Positions 33,958 through 43,012 of a stretch of DNA of 64,000 nucleotides are shown here, one piece after another. Source of the stretch: Massilia sp. Root418 (lineage in GTDB: Bacteria > Pseudomonadota > Gammaproteobacteria > Burkholderiales > Burkholderiaceae_D); the NCBI RefSeq assembly GCF_001425265.1, contig NZ_LMEC01000022.1:407967-471966 (forward strand), read 5' to 3'. Numbering within the stretch: the first letter of the stretch is position 1; each line of letters begins with the position of its first letter. The translations under genes and the position numbers were made by a program. A model generated the notes under the pieces. That model saw only the letters and a list, made by a program, of their open reading frames with translations. It did no database searches and was not told the origin of the DNA.

Positions 33958-36333
33958 CTAATTGCCCGTGACGAGCTGGTCGCCGATATAGATGCGGTAC
34001 TGCTTGATGCGGCCGGTCACCTCCGCCGTGCCCTGGCGCGGCACATAGCGCAGGCCCGCCACTTCCGTCGCTTTGCCCAGGTCGATAATGATACGGTGCG
34101 GATGCGGCATGCTGGCAGCCGCACCGCTGTAGGCGGTGTGCCAGTAGTCGGTATTCTGGCCGTTGATGGCGTTCAGCGCCGAGCCGTCCTCCTTGCGCGC
34201 CTCCTCGCTGCTGGCGTAGGCGATGGTCCAGCTGGACTGGTTGAGCGGCTTGCCGGCCTTGTCCAGCAGGGCGATTTCCGCCACCGCCGCGTAGCTCTTG
34301 CCGTCGAAGGCGTTCAGCGATTCCAGGCAGAACTGGCGGCCGGTGGCGGGCGCGGCGAACATCACGTCCTGGGTGGCGGAACCGGGCGCGAATTCGGCCG
34401 CGTGCACCGGCGCCACGCCATCCAGCTGCAGCTTGGCGGTGCTGGGCGGACGGGCCAGGTCCAGCTCGGGCCGCAACTGGTCCAGCACCGGCATGGCCAG
34501 GCCGGCGATGCGCGCGCTGCGCGGGCCGGTCAGGTCCAGCACCACCACTTCATTGCGGCCGCGCTTGATCCAAGGGCCGGGCAGGTACATGGTCTGCGTG
34601 GGGCCGATGCTCCAGTAGCGGCCCAGGCAGCGGCCGTTGATCCACACGACGCCCTGGCCCCAGCCGGCCATGTCAAGGAAGGTGTCGCCGCTGGCGGTGG
34701 CGTTGAAGCTGCCGCGCCAGAATGCCGGGCCCTGGGCGTGGCCGCGCTTCCATTGCAGCGGCGGCAGCACGCCGTCGGCGTCGAAGTCGATGGCGCGGAT
34801 GGCCCAGTTTTCCACGGCTTGCGGCTGGCCATCCTTGGGCGTGAAGGTCACCGGGCCGTGCAAGCCCTTGCGGTCGTGTATCTCCACGCCGAAGTTCACG
34901 CGCGCGATGGTGTACAGCAGGATGTCGACGGTGACCGGCTTGCTGCGCGCGGCCAGCGCCACCTTGAAGCGGCGGTGCCGCGTATCCATGGTGCCCACCT
35001 GCTTGCCGTCCACGAACACCCAGGCCAGGTCGCGCACCTTGGCTGCCGCCAGCGTGCCCGCCGGGCCGGCCGGCAAGGTCACGCGGTAGGCCACCAGGCC
35101 GCGGCTGATATCGTATTGCTCGATCGGCTTGGGCGACACGTCGCTGATGGTGCGCGCCGGCAGGTTGGCCATCACGGCGGCGCTTTCCTGCAGCGCGAAC
35201 GGTGGAATGGTGATGACCGGCATGCGCGGCGGCGCCTCCGGCAGCGTTTCGCCGGCTGGCAGCAGCGGCCTGATGCCGTCGCGGTAGGCGTTGAACTTGT
35301 CGCCGGTCCAGCCGGCCTCGCCGATGGGCGCGTCGTAGTCGTAGCTGGTGGTGTCGGGGCGGAAGGGGCGGTCGCACCCGCCCCACAGGCCGAAGGTGGT
35401 GCCGCCGTGCGCCATGTACAGGCTGAAGGAACCGTTGGCCTTCAGCATGGCCTGGATGTCGGCCACCGCCTTGTCGGCCGAGCCGCGCCGGTGCGGCGCG
35501 CCCCAGGTGTCGAACCAGCCGGAGTAGTACTCGCCGCACATCAGCGGGCCGCGCTGCACCTTGGCCAGCTCCTTGAAGCCGGTGGCCGGGTCGCTGCCGA
35601 AGTTGGCCACCGAGAACAGCTCGGGGATGTGCGATTTCACCACCGCGTTGGTGGGATTGCACTGGAACAGCGGCACGTCGAAGCGCGCGTCCAGCAGGGC
35701 CTGGCGCATCACGCGCATATAGTCCAGGTCTTCGCCGAAGAAGCCGTATTCGTTCTCCACCTGCACCATCAGGATGGGACCGCCCTGCGTCACCTGCATG
35801 GGCGCCAGCACGCGGCCCACTTCACGCAGCCAGCGCCGCGCCGGCTGCACGTAGGCGTCTTCGCGGGTGCGCAGGAAAGCGTCGCCGGGCTGCTTGAGCA
35901 GCCACCACGGCAGGCCGCCCATTTCCCACTCGGCGCAGGCGTAAGGGCCCGGCCGCAGGATCACCCACAGGCCGGCTTGCTGGGCCAGGCGGCAGAACTC
36001 GGCCGCGTCGCGCTGGCCGCTCCAGTCGTATTTTCCTTCGCGCCATTCATGGTAATTCCAGAACAGGTAGGCGCACACGGTGTTCAGGCCCATGGCCTTG
36101 ATGGCCTGCAGGCGGTGGCTCCAGTATTCGCGCGGTACGCGGGCAAAGTGCATTTCGCCGCAGCGGATCTGGAGGGGTTTGCCGTCGAGCAGGAAGTCGT
36201 CCTGGCCGATGGCGAAGCGCGCGGCCGCTGCGGATGCGGCAGCCTGGGCACTGGTAGAAAAAGGCAGCAGCGCGCTGGCTGCTGCAACCGTAGCACCTTG
36301 CAGGTGCCGGCGGCGAGAGAACTTGATCGTCAT
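33958..36333 (-). CDS. GH35 beta-galactosidase, exported
   Basis: A 791-residue glycoside hydrolase family 35 enzyme that removes beta-linked galactose. An RRR-containing Tat-like signal (SRRRHLQGATVAAASALLPF) exports it. The barrel domain shows the acid/base Glu195 in VQVENEYG and the nucleophile Glu268 in MCGEYYSGWFDTWG. Beta-sandwich domains follow. The last about 140 residues look like a discoidin-type (F5/8) carbohydrate-binding domain (YWHTAYSGAAASMPHPHRI, VAGLRYVPR). It starts 3 bases after the GH105 gene, so translation is probably coupled. Confidence 0.93.
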   Translation of the reverse strand: MTIKFSRRRHLQGATVAAASALLPFSTSAQAAASAAAARFAIGQDDFLLDGKPLQIRCGEMHFARVPREYWSHRLQAIKAMGLNTVCAYLFWNYHEWREGKYDWSGQRDAAEFCRLAQQAGLWVILRPGPYACAEWEMGGLPWWLLKQPGDAFLRTREDAYVQPARRWLREVGRVLAPMQVTQGGPILMVQVENEYGFFGEDLDYMRVMRQALLDARFDVPLFQCNPTNAVVKSHIPELFSVANFGSDPATGFKELAKVQRGPLMCGEYYSGWFDTWGAPHRRGSADKAVADIQAMLKANGSFSLYMAHGGTTFGLWGGCDRPFRPDTTSYDYDAPIGEAGWTGDKFNAYRDGIRPLLPAGETLPEAPPRMPVITIPPFALQESAAVMANLPARTISDVSPKPIEQYDISRGLVAYRVTLPAGPAGTLAAAKVRDLAWVFVDGKQVGTMDTRHRRFKVALAARSKPVTVDILLYTIARVNFGVEIHDRKGLHGPVTFTPKDGQPQAVENWAIRAIDFDADGVLPPLQWKRGHAQGPAFWRGSFNATASGDTFLDMAGWGQGVVWINGRCLGRYWSIGPTQTMYLPGPWIKRGRNEVVVLDLTGPRSARIAGLAMPVLDQLRPELDLARPPSTAKLQLDGVAPVHAAEFAPGSATQDVMFAAPATGRQFCLESLNAFDGKSYAAVAEIALLDKAGKPLNQSSWTIAYASSEEARKEDGSALNAINGQNTDYWHTAYSGAAASMPHPHRIIIDLGKATEVAGLRYVPRQGTAEVTGRIKQYRIYIGDQLVTGN

Positions 36334-36336
36334 GGA

Positions 36337-37512
36337 TTAACCCAGCGTATGTTGGTCGAGGAAGCGCGCCAGTTCGGCGGCGGCCAGCAGGAAGGCGCCC
36401 ACGCCGAACGAGGCGGTGGCGTTCTGGTCCACCACCTGGCCCGGAATGGCGCGTTCGCCGATGGGCTGCACATAGCCCAGCTTCCCGTCCGGCTGCAAGG
36501 CGGTCTTGCTCAGGTACTGCCAACTGCGCTGCACCACCGGCGCATACTCGGCCTTGTCGAGCAGGCCGTGGTTCATGCCCCACAGGTAGGCGTAGGTGAA
36601 GAAGGCGGTGCCGCTGGTTTCCGGGCCGGGCGCGTGCGCCGGGTCGAGCAGGCTGCGGGTCCAGTAGCCTTCCGGCCGCTGCGCCGCCTTCAGGGCTTTG
36701 GCCATGCGCTGGAAGCGCTCCAGGTACAGCGCGTAGCCCGGATGGCTGGCCGGCACGTCGGTCAGCGTCTTGGCCAGTCCGGCGAACACCCAGCCGTCGC
36801 CCCGGGCCCAGAAGTCCTTGCCGCCGTTGCTGCTCTTGTGCTTGGGGTAGATGTATTTCGCGTCGCGGTAGTACAGGCCCGCGTCGGCGTCGTACATCAG
36901 CTTGTCGGCGAACAGGAAGTATTCCTGCAGCTTGTCCAGATAGCGGTGGTCGCCGGTCACCTTGTACAGCTTGGTCATCACGGGCATCACCATGTACAGG
37001 CCGTCCGCCCACCACCAGTAATCGTTGTTCGGCGTGCCGATCTGGTATTCCATCACTTCGCGCGCGCGCGCGATCTTGCGCGGGTCTTTCACCGGGTCCA
37101 GCTGGTACAGGTCGATATAGGTCTGGAAGCACACTTGCCAGTCGCCGAACAGCACGTGCTCGCTGGTTTCGCCGTAGGTGTATTTCCACGCCGCCTTGAC
37201 GTCCGATCGGGCCGAACTCCACTGGTTGTGCTCGGCCCAGGCGGTAGAGTACTGGCGGTAGCGCTCGTCGCCGGTGAGGAAATAGGCTTCCATATTGCCG
37301 GTGTGGTAAGCGGCGACGTCCCAGAACGACCACAGCGCGGGGCTGTTGTTGCGCTGCCAGTAGTCGTTGGCCAGCCGCAGCGAGGACAGCACGCCGGCTT
37401 TCGTCACGGCGCCCGTCGCTGCAGGCTTGCCTGCCACGCCCAGCGTGCAGCCTGCGGACATGGCGGCCACGCCGGCCAGCGCTGCCTTCAGGTAGAGTCG
37501 TCTTCTCATCAT
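36337..37512 (-). CDS. GH105 unsaturated rhamnogalacturonyl hydrolase-like lipoprotein
   Basis: A 391-residue enzyme of the GH88/GH105 (alpha/alpha)6-barrel type. These enzymes hydrolyse the delta-4,5-unsaturated uronic acid left on oligosaccharides by polysaccharide lyases. Motifs seen are WDVAAYHTGN (64-73), WWWADGLYM with the probable catalytic Asp170, and WARGDGWVFAG (235-245). A lipobox (MSAGC, Cys22) suggests attachment to a membrane. The ATG at 37512 has AAGGA seven bases upstream. Its presence means the substrate has passed through a lyase step. Confidence 0.9.
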   Translation of the reverse strand: MMRRRLYLKAALAGVAAMSAGCTLGVAGKPAATGAVTKAGVLSSLRLANDYWQRNNSPALWSFWDVAAYHTGNMEAYFLTGDERYRQYSTAWAEHNQWSSARSDVKAAWKYTYGETSEHVLFGDWQVCFQTYIDLYQLDPVKDPRKIARAREVMEYQIGTPNNDYWWWADGLYMVMPVMTKLYKVTGDHRYLDKLQEYFLFADKLMYDADAGLYYRDAKYIYPKHKSSNGGKDFWARGDGWVFAGLAKTLTDVPASHPGYALYLERFQRMAKALKAAQRPEGYWTRSLLDPAHAPGPETSGTAFFTYAYLWGMNHGLLDKAEYAPVVQRSWQYLSKTALQPDGKLGYVQPIGERAIPGQVVDQNATASFGVGAFLLAAAELARFLDQHTLG

Positions 37513-37538
37513 GTTGTGATCCTTGCGTGGATGGGGAG

Positions 37539-38885
37539 TCAGAAGTCGGGTGTCCATTGCAGCACGCGCACGGGGGAGGGGGCGGCCTTGGCCACGCCTT
37601 CTCCGTCCACCTGCTGCACGGTTTGCAGGTACAGATTCAGTTCGCCGCTGCGCTGCCACAGCTCGGTGTCAAAGCTGGGCTCCCAGGCGCCGACGGAGGC
37701 GTCGGTCAGGTCGCGCACACTCCAGCGCGCCTGGCCGAAGTCGCTGATGCGCACGGCCGAGACCTTGCTGCCGCGTTCGGCGTCCCGGAAGATCAGCAGG
37801 CCGGACGGCTGTTCGCGCTGGATGTTCACCATGATTTGCGGCCGCGCGATGGGGATGGCCTTGGTGCCCATGCCGCTCAGCGAGAACGGCTGCTTGCGGA
37901 AGTCCAGGTCCAGCCGCTGCCAGGCGCCGCCGCGCAGGTAGAGCACGCGGTACTGTGGCACCGCCGATCCGGCCTCGCGCCAGTAGCTGGCGATGTAGGG
38001 ATTGCCTTCCCGGTCGGCGGACATCGATGTTTGGTTGATCAGCTCGCTGTTTTGCGGGATGCGTGCCGCGTACTCGGCGGAGGCTGCCGTAATTGGCAGC
38101 GTGTAGCGCTCGCCGCTGGATTTTTCCCAGGTCAGGCCGCCGTCGCGCGAGCGGGCGTACGCCATGTCGTGGTTGCTCGCCACGTCCGGCGTTTCGCGCC
38201 ACACCCAGGACAGGTGCAGCGTGCCCTGGTGGTCGAGAAAGGCCTGGGTGTAGGCGCTGCGCTGCCCCTCGCCGCTGATCAGCGCGCTGTGCAGCCGGGT
38301 CCAGCTGGCGCTGGCCGGGTCGTAGCGGTTCATCACCAGGTCGCCGCGGCCGGAGCCGCCATCGCGGTACAGGAACAGCAGCTTGCCGTCCGGCTGGCGG
38401 TAGAACTCGGGGTAGGACACGGAGCGCTCCTGCTCGCCCGTCATCGGCATGGTCTCCGTCAGTTCGAGCGCCCCGGGGCGCACGCTGCGCGCGTAGCGCA
38501 GCGGCTGGTTGTGCAAGTCCCAGGACAGGTGCAGGAAGCCGGCTCCGTCCACCATCAGGCTGATGCTGTTGTGGGCGTCGCGCACATTGCCCTGGTACTG
38601 GCTGCGCCGCAGTTCCCACGCGGTGCCGCCCAGCTTGCGCTTGCCCAGTACCACCCAGGCATCCTTGTCGTAGAAGGCGATGTATTGCGTGTCGCCATGC
38701 GTGACGAGGGAGTTTTTACGGAACACTACCGCATTGACCGAGTTACCGGCCCAGCCCGGCGCTACGCCGACGATGCGCACCGCGTTCTTCGCCGCGTCGC
38801 GCGCGGGGGCGGGCGGCGCGAGGACGCAGAGCGCGGCCGCGAAGAACAGCGGCAGCAGCGTGGCCGGGCGGGTGGTAACGGTCAT
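37539..38885 (-). CDS. BNR_4-type beta-propeller protein, candidate polysaccharide-active enzyme
   Basis: A 448-residue exported protein (signal peptide to about PPAPARD). The diagnostic block is DAHNSISLMVDGAGFLHLSW followed by DLHNQPLRYARS at about residues 105-135, matching the BNR_4 family. That family includes seven-bladed propellers acting as polysaccharide lyases on ulvan or rhamnose-glucuronate linkages and some rhamnosidases. A second block, LHLSWVWRETPDVASNHDMAYA, holds further His and Asp residues. Lyase activity would supply the unsaturated ends used by the neighbouring GH105 enzyme. The gene lies 12 bases after the receptor gene. Confidence 0.82.
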   Translation of the reverse strand: MTVTTRPATLLPLFFAAALCVLAPPAPARDAAKNAVRIVGVAPGWAGNSVNAVVFRKNSLVTHGDTQYIAFYDKDAWVVLGKRKLGGTAWELRRSQYQGNVRDAHNSISLMVDGAGFLHLSWDLHNQPLRYARSVRPGALELTETMPMTGEQERSVSYPEFYRQPDGKLLFLYRDGGSGRGDLVMNRYDPASASWTRLHSALISGEGQRSAYTQAFLDHQGTLHLSWVWRETPDVASNHDMAYARSRDGGLTWEKSSGERYTLPITAASAEYAARIPQNSELINQTSMSADREGNPYIASYWREAGSAVPQYRVLYLRGGAWQRLDLDFRKQPFSLSGMGTKAIPIARPQIMVNIQREQPSGLLIFRDAERGSKVSAVRISDFGQARWSVRDLTDASVGAWEPSFDTELWQRSGELNLYLQTVQQVDGEGVAKAAPSPVRVLQWTPDF

Positions 38886-38897
38886 GTGCTTTCCCGC

Positions 38898-41756
38898 TTA
38901 CAGCTTGCCGCGGATGCCGATCTTGATGGTACGGCCATCGTACTTGGCGTAGTCCATCCGGGTCTTCTTGCCGCTGCCGAACTGGCCGGTGGCGTCTTCG
39001 AAGTAGTCGTAGCTCAGCGTGTTGGACAGGTTCATCGCGTCAATGCGCAGTTCCAGCATGTCATTGATCTTGTAGCTGATGTTGCCGTCCAGGTAGCCGC
39101 GCGCGGCGCGCCAGCGGATCAGGTCGTCACCCAGGTTGCGCGGGTTGTCGCCGTGCAGCGAGCGGCCCTTGTAGTTGTACGACAGGCGCACCGCCAGCGG
39201 ACCGTTCTCGTAGTAGGCCGTGGTGCTGTAGGCGTACTTGGGCACCGAGTTGACCTGGATCTCCTTGCCGGCGTTGGTGATCCACTTGGCGCTGTTGAAC
39301 GGATCGATGTGGGTGTAGCTGGCCAGCGCGCCGAAGCCCTTGAACGGTTCCGGCAGGAAGGTGAAGGCTTGCTGGTAAGCCAGCTCGTAGCCCTTCAGCG
39401 TCTGCTGGCCGGCGTTGGTGTAGCTGCGCAAGGTCATCGGCAGGTTGGGATCGACCTTGCCCTGCGCGTTCTGGAAGATCGCGCCCAGCGCCGTGTCCGG
39501 CAAGCCCAGCGCACCGAAGGTGGTGTTGCTGGTGTTGGCCACGGTAGCGTCGGTCAGGTCCTTCTTGAAGTAGGCGGCCGACAGCAGGCTGCCCGGCTGG
39601 AAGTACCACTCCAGGCTGGTGTCCATATTCCTCGACTGCTGCGGACGCAGGCCGGGATTGCCGGCGGTGGCCGTGTTGTCGAAGGGGTTGGGAATCACGG
39701 TCTGCGCGGCGATGATGGACAGCGAGGCGCGGCTGATGGTCTTGCCCCACGAGGCGCGCCACATCAGGTTCTCCGTCACGTCGAAGGCGGCGCTGAAGGC
39801 CGGCAGCAGGTTGTGGTAGGCGCCCGATTCCTGGTTCGGCGCATAGGTCAGGCTGGCACCCTGCTGCTTGAAGTTGTCGATGTCGGTCTCGGTGCGCGAG
39901 TAGCGCACGCCGGCGTTGAAGCGCAGCTCGTGCTCCATCACCTTGCCGATGAAGTCGGACTGCACGAAGCCGGTGGTTACTTTCTCGCCCGCCGTGAAGC
40001 TTTGCGCCGGCGTGAAGGTGGCCTCGGTGTTGTTGGCCAGCGGATCGAAGGTGGAGTAGGCGTAGTCGCGGGTGAAGGTGCCCCACGAGCTGGGCCAGCC
40101 GGCGCCCATGTCCAGGTTGCCGATCGGCAGCTGCGTAGTCATGCCGCTGCGGATGCCGGCCGTGCCCAGCTGGTTCATCTTGGCCTTGGCCAGCGCAGTG
40201 CCGTTGCGCTTGTTGATGCCCTTGGTGGTGTCCACATAGCTAACGCCCGCCTTCAGGTGGCCGCGCCATTCGCCCGGCAGCTGGTAGTCCCAGTCCGCGA
40301 TCAGGCGGCCCTGCTTGGCCTTGTCGGTCTCGCGGGTCCAGCCGGTGCCGACGTCGAAGCCCTGGTAGTTGTTCAGGTCGGTGTAGCTGGAGGTCGAGGA
40401 CAGCGAAGGGTAGACGTGGTCCGAACCGTAGTCGATGGTGGAGGTGACGCCGAAGATCTGGCCCGACAGGGTGTCCTGGTAGCTCATCGCCTTGCTGTTG
40501 TTCACGCTCAGCTGGCCGCTCAGGACCAGGCTGTCGCTGGCGGCCCAGCGGCCGTTCAGCGAGGTGTAGCCGAACTTGGTTTCGTCTTCGCTGTAGGTGA
40601 CGCCGCTGCTGTAGGAGGTGTTGCCGAAGGTGCCGGTCAGCAGGTTCGATTCCGGATCGACTTTCACGCCCATGGGCACGAAGCCGTTGTGGCCGGCCTG
40701 GCCGGCGGGCGCGGCCGGGTTGGTGGTCTTGCTGTTGCGCACCAGCAGGCCGAAGTACATCTCGTCGCGGGTGTTCTTCAGCTTGGAATACAAGGTGTCC
40801 AGGCTCAGGTTCAGGCCGCCGCTCTTGTATTGCAGCGAGGACACCAGGCCGTCGCGCGTGCGGTCGTTGGCCGAGCCGTAGAAGCGGTAGATGCGCGGCA
40901 GCAGGGCGTTGTCCACCTGGTCGCGGGTCAGGCCGCCGAGGTTCACGCGCGGGTCGTTGTAATCCAGCGCGACGGCAAAGTTGCCCTTGACCGGGCTCAG
41001 GCTGCCGCGCGCCGAGCTGTTGTAGCCGCCGGTGGCCTCGAAGCCGGAGCGGTTGTTCACGCTGGACGAGTGCGCCGCGCCGATCAGGAAGCCGACGTCG
41101 TTCCAGGTGTTGGAGTACAGCGCGAAGCCGCTCGGGTCGGCCTTCTTGGACATGGTGTTGTAGGACTCGGACAGCGCGTAGCGCACGGTGCGCTTCGGAT
41201 TGTCGAAGGGGCGCGGCGTCTGCAGGTCGACGATGCCGCCCAGGCCGCCTTCGGTCAGCTCGGCCAGCGGCGACTTGTAGAAGTCCACCCGGCCGAACAG
41301 TTCGGAAGCGAACACGTCGTAGTTGAAGCCGCGCGCGGCCGAACCGATGGTGCTGGTGGAGGTGGTGTTCACGGGCGCGCCGTTCAGCGTGGTCACCGAA
41401 TACTCGGTGGGCAGGCCGCGGATGGAAATACGCTGGCCTTCGGCCGAGCTTTCGTCGCGGTTCAGGATTACGCCGGGCACCCGCTGCAGCGATTCCGCCA
41501 CGTTGGCTTCGGGGAATTTGCCGATGTCTTCCGCCACGATGGAATCGCGCACGCCGATGGCCTGCATCTTCAAATTCAGCGCTTTTTGCAGGCTGGAACG
41601 GAAACCGGTGACCACCACGGTATTAACTTCAGGCACGGCGGCCGCTGCGGCCGGCTGCGCAGTGACGGCCGGCTGGGCCTCTTGCGCGTTCGCGGTGCCG
41701 CCGTAGGCGGCGGCCAGGGCTGCCGGCAGCAGCGCGGCCAAAATCTTCTTATTCAT
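38898..41756 (-). CDS. TonB-dependent receptor of the carbohydrate type
   Basis: Outer-membrane receptor of 952 residues, first gene of the polysaccharide operon. The start at 41756 has GGAGGA in place. After a signal peptide (to about TANAQ) come a TonB-box-like NTVVVTGF, a plug domain (SIVAEDIGKFPEANVAESLQ, RISIRGLP) and a long barrel ending IKIGIRGKL. The plug signature and length are those of the TonB-Xanth-Caul subfamily, which takes up oligosaccharides in Proteobacteria. It is the likely importer for fragments released by the downstream enzymes. Confidence 0.94.
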   Translation of the reverse strand: MNKKILAALLPAALAAAYGGTANAQEAQPAVTAQPAAAAAVPEVNTVVVTGFRSSLQKALNLKMQAIGVRDSIVAEDIGKFPEANVAESLQRVPGVILNRDESSAEGQRISIRGLPTEYSVTTLNGAPVNTTSTSTIGSAARGFNYDVFASELFGRVDFYKSPLAELTEGGLGGIVDLQTPRPFDNPKRTVRYALSESYNTMSKKADPSGFALYSNTWNDVGFLIGAAHSSSVNNRSGFEATGGYNSSARGSLSPVKGNFAVALDYNDPRVNLGGLTRDQVDNALLPRIYRFYGSANDRTRDGLVSSLQYKSGGLNLSLDTLYSKLKNTRDEMYFGLLVRNSKTTNPAAPAGQAGHNGFVPMGVKVDPESNLLTGTFGNTSYSSGVTYSEDETKFGYTSLNGRWAASDSLVLSGQLSVNNSKAMSYQDTLSGQIFGVTSTIDYGSDHVYPSLSSTSSYTDLNNYQGFDVGTGWTRETDKAKQGRLIADWDYQLPGEWRGHLKAGVSYVDTTKGINKRNGTALAKAKMNQLGTAGIRSGMTTQLPIGNLDMGAGWPSSWGTFTRDYAYSTFDPLANNTEATFTPAQSFTAGEKVTTGFVQSDFIGKVMEHELRFNAGVRYSRTETDIDNFKQQGASLTYAPNQESGAYHNLLPAFSAAFDVTENLMWRASWGKTISRASLSIIAAQTVIPNPFDNTATAGNPGLRPQQSRNMDTSLEWYFQPGSLLSAAYFKKDLTDATVANTSNTTFGALGLPDTALGAIFQNAQGKVDPNLPMTLRSYTNAGQQTLKGYELAYQQAFTFLPEPFKGFGALASYTHIDPFNSAKWITNAGKEIQVNSVPKYAYSTTAYYENGPLAVRLSYNYKGRSLHGDNPRNLGDDLIRWRAARGYLDGNISYKINDMLELRIDAMNLSNTLSYDYFEDATGQFGSGKKTRMDYAKYDGRTIKIGIRGKL

Positions 41757-41822
41757 GTGCTCCTCCAAGTGAACGACAGTCAGACCATCTCCCCAGGTAC
41801 TTTTAATATTGTTGTCAGTACC

Positions 41823-41842
41823 ATGTGGTTACGTTACCACCT
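41823..41842. promoter_or_regulatory. LacI-family operator, receptor-proximal
   Basis: GTGGT-TACGTT-ACCAC (41825-41840) has the central CG-type symmetry of LacI-family operators. It lies 67 bases upstream of the receptor start codon. The half-sites and spacing are the same as in the operator at 41941-41962. Confidence 0.75.
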
Positions 41843-41940
41843 CGGCTGTCGTCATACGACCACTGTTTTAATCAACTTTTTGATCGTTTTGGTAAGCGTT
41901 TGATTTTTATAATGAATTTGGTATTGAAACGATTTCAGGC

Positions 41941-41962
41941 AATGTGGTATCGTGACCACATT
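41941..41962. promoter_or_regulatory. LacI-family operator, regulator-proximal
   Basis: AATGTGGT-ATCGTG-ACCACATT: perfect 8-bp arms around six bases with a central CG. It lies 21 bases upstream of the LacI gene, suggesting autoregulation as well as control of the divergent operon. Confidence 0.8.
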
Positions 41963-41983
41963 GCAGACCAGCGGTGAAAAAAC

Positions 41984-43012
41984 ATGGGTAAAACCAGCAA
42001 ATTGAGCGAAGTGGCCAAGATCGCCGGCGTCTCGCCGATCACGGCGTCGCGGGCGATACGGGGTACCGGCTATGTGTCCGAGGCGGCGCGCGCGCGCGTG
42101 ATGGCGGCGGCGGCCCAGCTCAACTACACGCCCGACATGCTGGCGCGCCGCATGCGCGGCGACAAGAGCAACCTGATCGGCGTGTTCGTCAATAACTACG
42201 GCTCGCTGGTGCTGCACGAAATGACCAAGGCCATCAGCCAGGAAGCGCGCCGCATCGGCTACGACATCCTGATCTTCAACGCCGAGCGTTTCGACGGCCC
42301 CGGCCGCGCGCCCACCTGCGACATGCTCAGCAAGCTGTGCGACGGCCTAGTGCTGCTGCTGCCCAACGCCGACGACGGTTACCTGGACGTGATCGAACAG
42401 CAGCGCATCCCGGCCGTCTTCTTCAGTTTCGAGGCGCGCGACGTGAGCGTGCCGGTGGTGGCGGTGGAAAACCGCCAGGCTGCGCGCAGCGCGGTCGAAC
42501 ACTTGATCGGGCTGGGCCACCGGCGCATCGCCTTCATCGCCGGCTCCAAGGGCACCGGCCAGAGTGCCCAGCGCCAGAAGGGCTATGTGGATGCGCTCAC
42601 GGCAGCCGGTCTGCCGGTGCTGCCGGAGCTGATGGAGGTGGGCGGCTTCCTGCAGGCGGGCGGTTACGCGGCCACCGAGCGGCTGCTGGCGCTGGAGCAG
42701 CGGCCCACGGCCATCTTTGCCGCCAATGATGAAATGGCCTTCGGCGCCATCGACGCCATCCACAGCCAGGGCTTGAAGGTGCCGGGCCATATCTCGGTGA
42801 TGGGCTTCGACGACATTCCCACCGCCGCCGGCAAGTTCCCCACCCTGAGCACCATGCGCCAGCCGCTCAAGGAGATGGCGGCGCGCGCGGTGGGCGAGGT
42901 GGTGCAGATGATACAAGGCGAGCCGGCCGCGGCGAAAAAAATCGCCTTCCCGATGGAACTGGTGGTGCGCAATTCCACCGGTCCCGCGCCCAGCGTGGTC
43001 CTGGCGGCCTGA
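41984..43012 (+). CDS. LacI-family regulator of the polysaccharide locus
   Basis: A 342-residue LacI/GalR repressor. The N-terminal helix-turn-helix (KLSEVAKIAGVSPITASRAI) and hinge helix are followed by the sugar-binding core (LIGVFVNNYGSLVLHEMTKA, GHRRIAFIAG, FDDIPTAAGKFPTLSTMRQP). It is divergent from the receptor operon, with two matching operators between them, so it very probably represses that operon and itself until an oligosaccharide or sugar is bound. Its stop codon overlaps the start of the next gene by one base (TGATG), indicating coupled translation with the transporter. Confidence 0.93.
   Translation: MGKTSKLSEVAKIAGVSPITASRAIRGTGYVSEAARARVMAAAAQLNYTPDMLARRMRGDKSNLIGVFVNNYGSLVLHEMTKAISQEARRIGYDILIFNAERFDGPGRAPTCDMLSKLCDGLVLLLPNADDGYLDVIEQQRIPAVFFSFEARDVSVPVVAVENRQAARSAVEHLIGLGHRRIAFIAGSKGTGQSAQRQKGYVDALTAAGLPVLPELMEVGGFLQAGGYAATERLLALEQRPTAIFAANDEMAFGAIDAIHSQGLKVPGHISVMGFDDIPTAAGKFPTLSTMRQPLKEMAARAVGEVVQMIQGEPAAAKKIAFPMELVVRNSTGPAPSVVLAA

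Noticed and set aside
34096..41903. Very long open frames (over 1200 codons) on the plus strand opposite the polysaccharide operon
   Set aside because: They are antisense shadows of GC-rich genes. They have His/Arg/Gly/Ala-rich composition, no ribosome-binding site and no recognisable domain, while the minus-strand genes carry intact catalytic motifs.
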